From Photobacterium salinisoli (GTDB lineage Bacteria; Pseudomonadota; Gammaproteobacteria; Enterobacterales; Vibrionaceae): DNA of 64,000 nt. A program made the position numbers and the translations under genes. The notes beneath the pieces are model-generated. The model saw nothing but the letters and a program-made list of their open reading frames with translations, had not been told where the DNA came from and did not search any database. Positions within the stretch are counted from its first letter, which is position 1. Every line of letters begins with the position of its first letter. The stretch is taken from contig NZ_QZMS01000011.1 in the NCBI RefSeq assembly GCF_003614885.1, forward strand, positions 992,001-1,056,000, read 5' to 3'. Positions 53,056 to 62,200 of the stretch are shown here, piece after piece.

Positions 53056-53837
53056 AACGATTGAAATTGATGGTGTCTGCCTCCCTCTTTCTTTCGGTGT
53101 GGGCGGGTTCGGCACAGGCCGCGCAAACCCAGTTATGCAGTAATGCCATGATGCCGGTATTGACGTCTGATGCCCGCAATCAGAATGATTCTGAGTGGAA
53201 TGAAGATAATTTCCGCTCGGTTGCTTGTAAGCGCTTACCGGGAGAGCCAGAGATCATGTTGGGGTCATATTTTCAGCGCCGTTTTATGGATCCGCTCGAT
53301 GACTCATCTCAGTACCTCTGGCGCGTTGTCTTGGTTGATACAACAACGCATAAGGTGGTTTCTGCTTATACCGGTTCAGTTGGCGATGAAGGGGGAATTC
53401 GGATTGATAGTGATCAGATCTGGCTGGATACCGCACGTTATTACCTGAACGATGACACCAGAGCCTTCGGGGTTCGGTTAGATATAGGCCATGCTTCCCG
53501 GTATGCAGAGGGTGGGGCGTCTGGCTATATGACGCTCTTTGTGCGCGAGCAGGAAAAGTTACAGCCTGTACTGAAAAGTTTGCCGATGAATTACTGGACG
53601 AATCAGGAAGGCCATTTTTCAGTGACCGATGAGCCTGTCCCGATTCATCAGGCCAAAGTCTATATCAATATCGGAAATAAAATCTCCCATGGATACCGTG
53701 ATTTAAAACTGGCGACAAAAGTGAAAGATAAGATGAGCGATCAATATTTTTCAGATGTTTATGAAAAAGCCTGGAGTTTTGAACAGACGCTGAAATTTGA
53801 CGGAAAAGCCTATCAGGGATTTAAAGCATGGCCGTGA
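53052..53837 (+). CDS. Exported family B protein
   Basis: This 261-residue protein has a signal peptide (MKRLKLMVSASLFLSVWAGSAQA). The B-family blocks are all present: LWRVVLVDTTT, WLDTARYYLNDDTRAFGVRL, MTLFVREQEKL and a closing LKFDGKAYQGF. It is the simplest full-length member and defines the family length of about 240 mature residues. It overlaps the family A gene upstream by four bases. Composition is about 49% G+C, so this A-B pair is either older in the genome or from a different donor than the AT-rich copies. No known domain is recognised; it is probably periplasmic. Confidence 0.8.
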   Translation: MKRLKLMVSASLFLSVWAGSAQAAQTQLCSNAMMPVLTSDARNQNDSEWNEDNFRSVACKRLPGEPEIMLGSYFQRRFMDPLDDSSQYLWRVVLVDTTTHKVVSAYTGSVGDEGGIRIDSDQIWLDTARYYLNDDTRAFGVRLDIGHASRYAEGGASGYMTLFVREQEKLQPVLKSLPMNYWTNQEGHFSVTDEPVPIHQAKVYINIGNKISHGYRDLKLATKVKDKMSDQYFSDVYEKAWSFEQTLKFDGKAYQGFKAWP

Positions 53838-53914
53838 TTTGCGGGACAGAAGGCGCACAGGATTGCCTGTTGCCAGTCTTGTTTGATGCCTGTGAATTCG
53901 GGGACGAGGGATGA
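53828..53914 (+). CDS. Possible 28-residue open frame bridging two genes
   Basis: ATG 53828 lies inside the end of the family B gene in another frame, and its TGA (53912-53914) overlaps the ATG of the next gene. It reads MAVICGTEGAQDCLLPVLF and ends CEFGDEG. It may only serve to carry ribosomes across the 73-base gap, or may be chance. There is no own ribosome site of note. Confidence 0.2.
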   Translation: MAVICGTEGAQDCLLPVLFDACEFGDEG

Positions 53915-54705
53915 TGTTACGTATCTTCTGGCTGGGCATTGTGCTGTTGTCAGCTCCGGCGGCAGCCCTTGATATACACACAGAGAACCGCCGCGACAAT
54001 GGCGAACCCTATTGTGCGATACAGCTCAGTTCACAGGGGCAAGTGCTTGAAACGCAATTATGGGGAACCTGGTGTGGCGGTGTTCAAACAGAGGCGGTGT
54101 ATCGTGACAGTGATCAACTGCAAAAACTGACTGTGGTGCATGACCGGGGCAAGTATTCAACCAGCTATTACATCAATACGGCCGGTCCGCTTGCTATTGC
54201 TGCACAAGTGTCTTTCACCCGGCATCCATTCCTGCCAGATTTCCGAATGCTTGAACAGCAGGTCTGGCAATCTCTGGCTGTGGAGCTGGACCGGATTCGT
54301 TCCTCAGTGGATGTGAATCTTTTATCCATGCTGTACAACTTGCCTTTGGATGTCAGCCGATATTCTCCGGCCCAACTCTTTGACGAGCAAAATTTTTCTT
54401 TATTGAATCGTATCGGGCATGTCACCAACGCAGGCTGTCTGGCTGGGGAAACTTATGTCTATCTGTGTGACATCGGGCGTGAGCGTGTGGCTAGCGTTTG
54501 TTTCCGTGAGCAAGATCAGGCGTTGATTTACAGGTTTTCTAAAGCGGGCACGCAGGAACTCACAGTGGCAAAAACGTTGACCAGTCCCGGTGCTATCGAC
54601 TTATCGTTCCAGCGCGGTCGTTACAAGTACCAGATTGATTCGCAGGCGCACCAGCTTCGGGTCAGTCTGCAATCACAATTGCTTTTCGAAGCGGCATGCA
54701 GGTAG
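53911..54705 (+). CDS. Exported hypothetical protein
   Basis: This 264-residue protein has a signal peptide (MMLRIFWLGIVLLSAPAAA). Residues about 170-215 contain a Cys-rich block (CLAGETYVYLCD, VASVCF, LIYRFSKAGTQELT) that recurs in the 94-residue frame at 52287. The N-terminal mature part has a second Cys pair (YCAIQ and TWCGG). No known family is recognised. GGGGACGAGGG precedes the start. It sits between the family B gene and the DINFDGHPDL protein, seven bases before the latter, and so is likely part of the same periplasmic defence group. Composition is about 51% G+C. Confidence 0.75.
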   Translation: MMLRIFWLGIVLLSAPAAALDIHTENRRDNGEPYCAIQLSSQGQVLETQLWGTWCGGVQTEAVYRDSDQLQKLTVVHDRGKYSTSYYINTAGPLAIAAQVSFTRHPFLPDFRMLEQQVWQSLAVELDRIRSSVDVNLLSMLYNLPLDVSRYSPAQLFDEQNFSLLNRIGHVTNAGCLAGETYVYLCDIGRERVASVCFREQDQALIYRFSKAGTQELTVAKTLTSPGAIDLSFQRGRYKYQIDSQAHQLRVSLQSQLLFEAACR

Positions 54706-54711
54706 TTCACC

Positions 54712-55260
54712 ATGAAGCAAATGAAGTCTTTACTTACTGTGCTGAGCTTGATGCTCAGTGCTTCTGTCTGGTCTGAAACCACAGCCGGGAAAAATCCGGT
54801 GGCTTTGGTGAGGTCTGTCGAGATTGGTGAGCATGCGGTCAGCGTTCAGTTTGCTGATGGGCGGATGCAATCCATCCCGGTGCCCCACGACATTGAGTAT
54901 CTGGATTACAGTGCCCGCTTTTTGGATATCAACTTTGACGGGCATCCTGATTTGGTGATTGACGATAACCTGGGAGCCAATCAGTTATCTGAAGTGTTTT
55001 TATATCATCCGAAAGCGCGGTTGTTTTCTCAGGAAGCGGACTGGAAAATGAATGGATTACACTTGAACCCGCGGCGAAAGCTGGTGTGCGGTCTGCACCG
55101 TATCAGCAATACTCAGTATGAAATTCAGATTCTGACGAAAAATGGCAGCTTCCAACATGTGACATTTGATTATGAGCGAAATGCAGGTACTTCCGAGATG
55201 ACCCGGCAAAGTTTAAGCCAGGAAGTTTTTGAAGCGCTTAAACAGCGTTGTCTGAATTGA
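54712..55260 (+). CDS. Exported XAC2610/FG-GAP-like protein, possible peptidoglycan-hydrolase inhibitor
   Basis: This 182-residue protein has a signal peptide (MKQMKSLLTVLSLMLSASVWS). The mature part contains a calcium-loop strand, FLDINFDGHPDLVIDDNLG (about 71-89), typical of VCBS/FG-GAP-like repeats and of the XAC2610 group. XAC2610 itself is a periplasmic immunity protein against a peptidoglycan hydrolase secreted by the Xanthomonas type IV system. That precedent fits this location downstream of an M23 toxin. Assignment rests on this one motif, the length and the export signal, so it is moderate. It follows the previous gene by six bases and ends with a Cys-containing helix (ALKQRCLN). Confidence 0.65.
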   Translation: MKQMKSLLTVLSLMLSASVWSETTAGKNPVALVRSVEIGEHAVSVQFADGRMQSIPVPHDIEYLDYSARFLDINFDGHPDLVIDDNLGANQLSEVFLYHPKARLFSQEADWKMNGLHLNPRRKLVCGLHRISNTQYEIQILTKNGSFQHVTFDYERNAGTSEMTRQSLSQEVFEALKQRCLN

Positions 55261-55387
55261 GCTGTGAACAATTTCTCGCATTACTTGATGAAATCCTAAG
55301 TGTCTGCATGCTTGTTTTTTACTCCGAATTCTCTACAAAGCATATGTGTTGAAATTCAAGAATGAAAGTGAATAAAGGTTAGTGCTT

Positions 55388-55966
55388 ATGATAGCCATTA
55401 AGAAAAAGTATGCCGTTGTATTCATGAGCCTAATTGTAGTTGGTATTTCATCGTTCTTACACGAAGATGACTACGTTGCTGATTTAGGCTTAGGTATGAC
55501 AGTATCTGGCGATAAATATGTCGATAGTGGTGATTGGGTCTTTAATTGTCACAATGGCGATCTCATCAAAAAGGATGACATACTTTTTCCAGATTTTGAT
55601 GGCAATGATTTGATGAATCACTTGCTTGCTAAAGGCTATGATTTCAGCCGTAGTTTAAGTAAAAAGTCAGTGATCAATGGCTTCTTCCAGTTATCTGACT
55701 GGCAAGGAAGGTTAGAATACAGCACTTCTAAATTGTCGCCATATTCTATAGGAATCAGTGGAAATACATGGACAACAAGGTTTGTGAATGATAATAAAGA
55801 AGAATATTTAATCTATGTGATTAATGATAGATTGGATAAGTTGAACGAGATTAACGAATGGTCTTTACTGGTATCAGATTATAGTCCAGAAAAGATTTAC
55901 CAGAAAGATGAATTAATAAATTTAGCTATAAGTAGCTGTGACAAAGAACAGATCTTAGATAATTGA
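55388..55966 (+). CDS. Exported or membrane-anchored hypothetical protein
   Basis: This 192-residue protein begins MIAIKKK followed by a hydrophobic stretch (YAVVFMSLIVVGISSFL), which may be a signal anchor since no clear cleavage site follows. The mature part has WVFNCHNGDLIKKDD, loosely like the first Cys region of family A, and a single late Cys (ISSCDKEQ). It has no EMEDGYSG signature. ATG 55388 is preferred to GTG 55382 because AAAGG lies 8 bases upstream. It is AT-rich, starting a second low-G+C patch (to 56.6 kb). A link to family A is possible but weak. Confidence 0.6.
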   Translation: MIAIKKKYAVVFMSLIVVGISSFLHEDDYVADLGLGMTVSGDKYVDSGDWVFNCHNGDLIKKDDILFPDFDGNDLMNHLLAKGYDFSRSLSKKSVINGFFQLSDWQGRLEYSTSKLSPYSIGISGNTWTTRFVNDNKEEYLIYVINDRLDKLNEINEWSLLVSDYSPEKIYQKDELINLAISSCDKEQILDN

Positions 55967-56108
55967 CAATATTCAAGTTAATCGTTAAGAGGGTACAATT
56001 TTTTTCTGTAATAACAATCGTGGTGTTTACCAGTGCTTGTTATCCAATAAATATGTTGTATATGGTTTTATATGATGATTTCAAGTTATGCCGTAAGGGA
56101 GATTAGCG

Positions 56109-56564
56109 ATTAAACTGGTTATTCTGTCTGCATTAGTCGCTAATCTAAGTTCAAGTATGCAGTTCAATAAAAATGAATATTCATTTCAATTCCACTGTGA
56201 TGATAGTCACGAGGTTGGGGATGTTTATCCTTACGATCCAGATGATGAAGGTGAAGATGATGGTTATGGCGGGATCGTCGACTTATTGATAAAAGGCGAT
56301 AATTTAACGGTCAAACACAATGGAGACATAGTTGCTGAAAAACGATTGTCGTCTCCCGACGTTAAAGTGAATCGTTACAATGAATTTTCAGTGTATCTTG
56401 ATGAAGAAAATTATTATTCATTTCTGTTAAAAGAAATTTCAGTTGTTCATTACATGATATCGACCGGTGAGAAAAGGGAAGAAAACCACTTAGAATGTAA
56501 GGAGTTTTTGACGCAAGTGAAACAGGCCGAATTCGCTGATCATATCAGAAGTTTCAAAAAATGA
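56109..56564 (+). CDS. Family A gene whose ATG has become ATT
   Basis: This is the closest relative of the truncated copy at 47657. It has an intact body and C-terminus (HCDDSHEVGD, DEGEDDGYGGIVDLLIKG, HLECKEFLTQVKQAEF). The leader region KLVILSALVANLSSS is also in frame, but its first codon is ATT at 56109 where the other copy has ATG. The next ATG (56157) would give a 135-residue product without the leader, so it would not be exported. ATT can initiate weakly in a few genes such as infC, and the GGGAGATTAGC element is present upstream. Either it starts at ATT at low level or the gene is dying. Confidence 0.65.
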   Translation: MKLVILSALVANLSSSMQFNKNEYSFQFHCDDSHEVGDVYPYDPDDEGEDDGYGGIVDLLIKGDNLTVKHNGDIVAEKRLSSPDVKVNRYNEFSVYLDEENYYSFLLKEISVVHYMISTGEKREENHLECKEFLTQVKQAEFADHIRSFKK

Positions 56565-56744
56565 GGTTGTTGCTTTTGACTTTGAAATTCTAGCACCTGT
56601 TTTCAATTTAGGAGCGTGACCAAGAGTTTGTCTGTCATCATGTATTAAACAAACCAAAGCTGCCTGTTGATTTATCAAGTAATACCTTAAATATCATCAA
56701 CGAAATGTCGCCTTTAGGGTTGAAATCAACGGAAGGTAATAATA

Positions 56745-57935
56745 ATGATGTTTCAACGTTCTTGGCTAAAGGTGTCATGTTTTACAGCTTGTATCGGCTT
56801 CATCTCTTCAGTGGCAACTGCTGGGGAAGTACAGGTACTCAGCGCCGTCGTGAAAGGCCAGTCAATCCAGGATGCCGACGTGACCTGGCAGCGTGCCGGT
56901 GAAAACTCTGTGAGAGTGAAAACCAACGCACAGGGCAAAGCGGATACCGCTCAGCTTGTTGACGACCTGAATACGACCATGCTGATTGAAAAAGAAGGCT
57001 ATTCGACGCTGGTTGTAAAATGCCCTTGTGAAGGCTTTACCTATGCGTTATCTCCGGAAATGCCGAATCTGGATGGTTTGCGAGTTGTCTTAACCTGGGG
57101 CAGTTCACCATCGGATCTGGATTCTCACCTGGTCTTTCCGGGCAACCATGTGTATTTCTCCCAAAAGCAAGGTGATCAGACTCATCTGGATGTTGATGAC
57201 ACCTCATCTTATGGTCCTGAAACTATTACTGTGGTGAAAAAGAAACAGGGCGAGCGATATGTCTATATGGTACGCGACTTTTCAAATGGCAACCGTAATG
57301 AGTCGACGGCTTTGTCTGCCAGTAACGCGCGTGTCGATGTATATATCGGTAAAACGCATATCAGAAGTTACAAAGTTCGTAATGATGTCCGTGCCAATAG
57401 CTGGGTAGTCTTCGGCATCGATGGAGAGGGTGCCTTCCACGACATCAATCAGTACCTGTCTTTAGTTAAAAACAAGGACATCAACAGCCATCTGGCTGGC
57501 GTACTGGCTGCTGACTCCTTTGAATCGCACAGTCTGGTGACAAATGCCATGATCGCTCAGGCAAAACGCCTGAATACGGCTGGCGAAAAAGCCTATCAGG
57601 AAAAAGATTATCTGGCTGCCATGTATTACTTTCAGGATGCCATTAACCTCAATCCGGATTTCAGCCAGGCATACAGTAATCTGGGTGTGACTTATCCTAA
57701 ACTAGACAGACGTGCTGAAGCATTATGGGCCAACCGAAAGGCGATTGAACTGGCTTCCGGTAACCGTGCTGATCGTATTAAAGCCGGGTCTTACTACAAT
57801 ATTGGCCGCATTTATGAAGCTTCTTCTGAGTGGCAAAGTGCTTTGGATAATTTCGAATCGGCATTACGTCTTCGCGAGCATTCTGCATACCAGAGCGGGA
57901 TTGAACGCATGAAAGAGAAATTACACATTCAATAA
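56745..57935 (+). CDS. YfaP-like DUF2135 protein with TPR domain
   Basis: This 396-residue exported protein has a signal peptide (about 1-26, ending SSVATA) and a beta domain at about 28-100. A DUF2135 domain follows (about 109-225, with VVLTWGSSPSDLDSHLVFPG), then C-terminal tetratricopeptide repeats (about 280-390: GEKAYQEKDYLAAMYYFQDA, then YSNLG). DUF2135 is the domain of E. coli YfaP, whose gene lies beside the alpha-2-macroglobulin gene yfaS. The same association is seen here, with the macroglobulin two genes on. It is probably a periplasmic partner protein. GGAAGG lies upstream of the two tandem ATGs (56745 and 56748). A terminator follows, so the next genes may need their own promoter. 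Confidence 0.85.
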   Translation: MMFQRSWLKVSCFTACIGFISSVATAGEVQVLSAVVKGQSIQDADVTWQRAGENSVRVKTNAQGKADTAQLVDDLNTTMLIEKEGYSTLVVKCPCEGFTYALSPEMPNLDGLRVVLTWGSSPSDLDSHLVFPGNHVYFSQKQGDQTHLDVDDTSSYGPETITVVKKKQGERYVYMVRDFSNGNRNESTALSASNARVDVYIGKTHIRSYKVRNDVRANSWVVFGIDGEGAFHDINQYLSLVKNKDINSHLAGVLAADSFESHSLVTNAMIAQAKRLNTAGEKAYQEKDYLAAMYYFQDAINLNPDFSQAYSNLGVTYPKLDRRAEALWANRKAIELASGNRADRIKAGSYYNIGRIYEASSEWQSALDNFESALRLREHSAYQSGIERMKEKLHIQ

Positions 57936-57947
57936 TGACCTTGCCTT

Positions 57948-57974
57948 AAAACGCCTGCTTTGACGGGCGTTTTT
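57948..57974 (+). terminator. Intrinsic terminator after the YfaP-like gene
   Basis: AAAACGCC at 57948-57955 pairs with GGCGTTTT at 57966-57973 around a 10-base loop, running into further T. It lies 13 bases after the stop and 19 bases before the deacetylase start. Confidence 0.8.
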
Positions 57975-57992
57975 CTTATTTTGGATGACGTT

Positions 57993-59051
57993 ATGAGATT
58001 GACACATTTTGTCCTAGCTCTTAGCTTGTGTGCTTGCTGGGCGCAGGCCGCCGGGCCAGAAAAAGTTGCCACAACAGACAGAGACTTATGGCCTGAAGCA
58101 ATCCACTCACAAGCGGCTTTTGACAGTGCTTCTGCCGCAGAGATACTGCAGTTTGTTCATGTCATGGCGAAAGTACCTCTGGCAAGCGAAGAGGACATCT
58201 CTCGTTTTACCGGTGTGAAGCAGGTGAGTGTTGACTCTGTCGTAACATGGCGTACCAAAACGCAGCAGCGAATGCTGGAAGGGTATCGTTTGGCTTCTCA
58301 CAATCAGTCAGTGAAGCATTGGGACGATCTGGTCAGGATCGCGGATGAACGCCTGCCGGTTTTTAACAGCCAATGGCGTCAATCCAGTGAGCAGTTTTAC
58401 CGCTATTACTTGTTTGAGCAGGTCCGTCTGGCGGCACTGTTTCCCCGCATCAGCAGTGAAATTCTGACTCATAATGACAATGAGGTGACAGGGGAGCGCT
58501 TTGAAGACGGCGAGTTTCTGCTGACCTACGATGACGGCCCGCACCCCACGCGCACCCAGACACTGATTAATCAGCTGAATTACAGAGGCATCCAGGCATA
58601 CTTTTTTGTGCTGGGGAGTAAGCTGGTTCCGGCTGAACAAAAGCACTGGTATCAGTCTCAGTGTCTTGGCTCGCACGGTTGGCGACACCATGCACATAAG
58701 GTGCTGGATAAATCGAAAGACTCCATTCACAGCACGGATCAGGTCATGGCGCAATTGGCTTCCCTGCCGTCAGACTCCGGCTTCCGCCCGCCTTATGGTA
58801 TGCGAAGCCTGGCGCTGTCACAGTGGTTACAACGTCAGGGCAAACCTGTTTATCTGTGGACGATTGACAGCCAGGACTGGAATGCCCGTCTGTCATCCCG
58901 GCAGGTTGCGGATCGTGTCATGACATTGATGTTGCTATGGCGCAAGGGGATAGTGCTTTTCCATGACATTCACCCTCACGCGACGGTTGTGTTGAATGAT
59001 CTTGACAGCATGGTACATCAGGCCGGGCTGAAATGGCGGTCGTGTACATAA
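57993..59051 (+). CDS. NodB-type polysaccharide deacetylase
   Basis: This 352-residue exported protein has a signal peptide (MRLTHFVLALSLCACWAQA). A helical region of about 150 residues precedes a carbohydrate esterase 4 domain with all five motifs: TYDDGP (catalytic Asp and metal Asp), SHGWRHHAH (metal His), RPPYG, YLWTIDSQDW and IVLFHDIHPH. Such enzymes remove N-acetyl groups from peptidoglycan or exopolysaccharide using a bound metal. ATG 57993 starts directly at the signal peptide. The gene lies between the YfaP-like and macroglobulin genes, which suggests action on peptidoglycan in the periplasm; the substrate is inferred. Confidence 0.88.
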   Translation: MRLTHFVLALSLCACWAQAAGPEKVATTDRDLWPEAIHSQAAFDSASAAEILQFVHVMAKVPLASEEDISRFTGVKQVSVDSVVTWRTKTQQRMLEGYRLASHNQSVKHWDDLVRIADERLPVFNSQWRQSSEQFYRYYLFEQVRLAALFPRISSEILTHNDNEVTGERFEDGEFLLTYDDGPHPTRTQTLINQLNYRGIQAYFFVLGSKLVPAEQKHWYQSQCLGSHGWRHHAHKVLDKSKDSIHSTDQVMAQLASLPSDSGFRPPYGMRSLALSQWLQRQGKPVYLWTIDSQDWNARLSSRQVADRVMTLMLLWRKGIVLFHDIHPHATVVLNDLDSMVHQAGLKWRSCT

Positions 59052-59061
59052 ACAGCGAATG

Positions 59062-59086
59062 ACGCTGGACACTGTGCCAGCGTTTT
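59062..59086 (+). terminator. Intrinsic terminator after the deacetylase gene
   Basis: ACGCTGG at 59062-59068 pairs with CCAGCGT at 59077-59083 around an 8-base loop, followed by TTT. It begins 10 bases after the stop codon. Confidence 0.75.
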
Positions 59087-59255
59087 ATCGATCTTCATGA
59101 CTGATTTCTGCGGATCGGCTTTGTATTTGCGGAGCAGTGGTCGTTTTTATTATTAATCGCAGCATTGTTTATTCAGGTCGCGATAGAATAATGTGCATAG
59201 TGAACATAAAAGCAATATTTCACGACTCACGTTGGTAAGGACAGAATAATAATTT

Positions 59256-62200
59256 ATGGTTATATCAATTAATTTAGCGCAATGGCGGCAAGGTTGGCTG
59301 TTGTTGTGTCTGTCGCTCTTTTCGTTATTCAGTTATGCGGAAACGAATAACGAAACATCACAGCAAACACCGGATGTGTTATTTGTTGGCAGCGGGCCAT
59401 TGGTTCCGCAATCCAGTCAGCAATCAATTCCTGTTAATTTTATCAATCTTGATTATGTGGATATCGAGATATTACAGGTGACGGAGCCGGGACAATTGCT
59501 GAACAGGCATTATCTTCAGGACAAATTATCCAGTTATGATCTGGACAATATTAAGCATGCCTATAAAAGTGTGTTTTCAGATCGCTATACACTGCCGCCC
59601 AGCGAGAAAGACGTCCAGACTCCAGCCCGACTGCCGATCCCGCATTCCCTGGATGCCGGTTGGTACATAGTGGTGATTAAAGCGCCAGGAACGTTTTACC
59701 GCGTGAAAGCCAAGCATATGCTGCTTACCGATGTTGGTATTCAGGCCAGAATCAATACCCGACAGGCCGCCTTTAGCCTTGCCAGGCTCTCAACAGGCGA
59801 TGCGCTGACACAAGGTGTGGTAGAGATTTACCGCAACAACACCTTACTCGACAGCCAGCCTGTTGATCTGCACGGGGTTGCCCGTTTTGATATCCAGACT
59901 CAGCGCAAAGATATTGTGATCGCCCGGGTGACAAGCCGCAATGATAACGGAACGGCGAAAGAAGAAATAGCGATTCTGCCATTGCGAGAAGCGCCGCTGG
60001 ATTTGGCAGACAGTGCCGTTGGCGGACGAAAATATCAGGCGACAGAAGCCTATATCTACAGTAACCGCGATTTGGTAAAACCCGGTGAGAGCCTGCCAGT
60101 AAACATTCTGCTGCGTGATAAAGACGGCAAGGCATTATCTTCGCGACCCGTTTCCTTGTCTGTGGTGAACCCCTGGAATGAAGAAATTTTAAAGGAGCAA
60201 TTACAGCCTCAGGCCGAGGGATATTATTTTCGTCAGCTTGAGACAGAAGCAAATTGGAAAACCGGGCGATACCGTATCGAAGTCCGTTTAGATCCGACCG
60301 CGCCAGACCCGATAAGCGAATTGTCATTTCAGTTCGAAGAATTTGTACCTGAGCGTATGGATCTGACATTCCAAAACGCCGCGCCATTTGTGTTCGCGGG
60401 CCAGGCGAATAAGGTTGAGCTGAATGGCCGCTATCTTTTTGGCAGCCCGGCGGCTGGTAATACAGTAAAATCGGCGGTGACTTATGCGCCCGTCACTCAT
60501 ATTCCGGGCAAGTTCGACGATTATGCTGTCGGCGTGCCTTTTACGCTGGATGCCAATTATCAGGAACTGAAAGAGGCCGCCCTGTCGGAAGAAGGACGCT
60601 TAACCGTCAATCTCCCAACGCCTGATCCGAAACAGATAAAAAGTCCGGTCAAAACCGTGGCCAATTTCAGTTTGCTGGAGTCGGGCGGCGCAGCAGTACA
60701 GCGTAAGCTCAGTTACGTGACTTGGAAAAACCAGCCGGTTCCCGGCATTAAACCTGAATTTGTCTCTGTGCCATACAATACTGATGCTTTGTTCAAGCTT
60801 GCACTGCTTAGTGCCGATGGACAATCACTGACCAGCGGTGAACTGGAAGTCACCATGGATTATGACCAGGGGCCCTATTACTGGGTTTATGAGGATGGCA
60901 TTGGCTGGAAGCGCAAAAAACAGGAACGCTGGAAGCGTGTATCGAGCCAGAGAATCAAGGTGGGTCAGCAGCCGGAAAGCTTGGCGTTTTCCACCAAGTG
61001 GGGCGACTATCTGCTGACAGTAACGGATGTCTCAACCGGTGTGTCGTCCAGCTACAGTTTTTATGCTGGTTGGTATGAGGGTAATGAACAGCTGAAAGCC
61101 AAACCGGATCATCTGGTGATCCAAACGGATAAACCGGCTTATGCCACCGGCGGGCAGGCCACATTCACTGTGACTGCGCCTCTGTCCGGAAGCCTGCTGG
61201 TCACACTGGAAGCGGATCAGCTTGTCTGGTCGGAAAGCTATCCGGTTCAGGCAGGCAAGGTTACTGTGACTGTACCTGTTCCGGCATCGCTGGCCCGTCA
61301 CGATGTCTTTTTGACCACCACACTGACGGGAAGAGACGGACAGACACCCAAGCGCTACTTCGGTATCACACCGCTTAAATTGGATCGCAGCAGCAGAAAA
61401 CTGAATGTTGCGCTGGATCTGCCCGATTTGATTAAACCCTCAGAAACGCTTTCTGTTCCCGTGACTGTCGACAACATTGATGCCCAGCAGGGCGGCGATA
61501 CCTGGGTCACTCTGTCTATGGTCGATAAGGGGATCATCAATCTGAGTCGGTTCAAGCCGGTTAATCCGCATGACTATTTCTTTGGTCAGCGCCGGTACAG
61601 TGCAGATGTCATCGACATGTATTCCCGTTTATATGATCTGCGGCCCGATCCGTTTGCACAGTCGCGGTTTGGCAGTGATGCCAACGAAGACACAGACAAC
61701 AAAAATGACGGTCTGGTTGAAAGCAAGTCGATCATTCTGATGACCAGGCCGGTTAAACTGGTAGACGGCAAAGCGGTGGTAGACATGGCCATTCCGGACT
61801 ACAACGGCGAAGCACAGATTGTGGCGACCGTCTTTAACGGCTCGCAAGTCGGGCAAGCGGTACTGGATAAACCCATCAGCGCCCCTGTGGTGGCTGAACT
61901 GAGTGTGCCGCGCTTTCTGGTACCTGGCGACCAATCCAGTGTTACCGTTGATCTTCACAATGTGAGTGGTCACTCTCAGACACTGTCAGTGGCGATTACG
62001 GGCTCAGAAACACTGAACTTCAACCAGCAGCCAGCGACTGAACTGGTGCTGAAAGATGGCGAACACTGGAGCCAGAGTTATCGTTTTGGTGTGTCAGATA
62101 CCACTATCACCGACCGCGCTTCGCTGACGCTGAGTGTGAACAACCAGGAGATATCGATTGATCGCTCATGGGGGATTCCGGTTCGTCCGGTCATGCCCTG

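Noticed and set aside
56705..56902. 65-codon frame overlapping the start of the YfaP-like gene
   Set aside because: It is out of frame with the DUF2135 protein, which has the signal peptide and the GGAAGG ribosome site.
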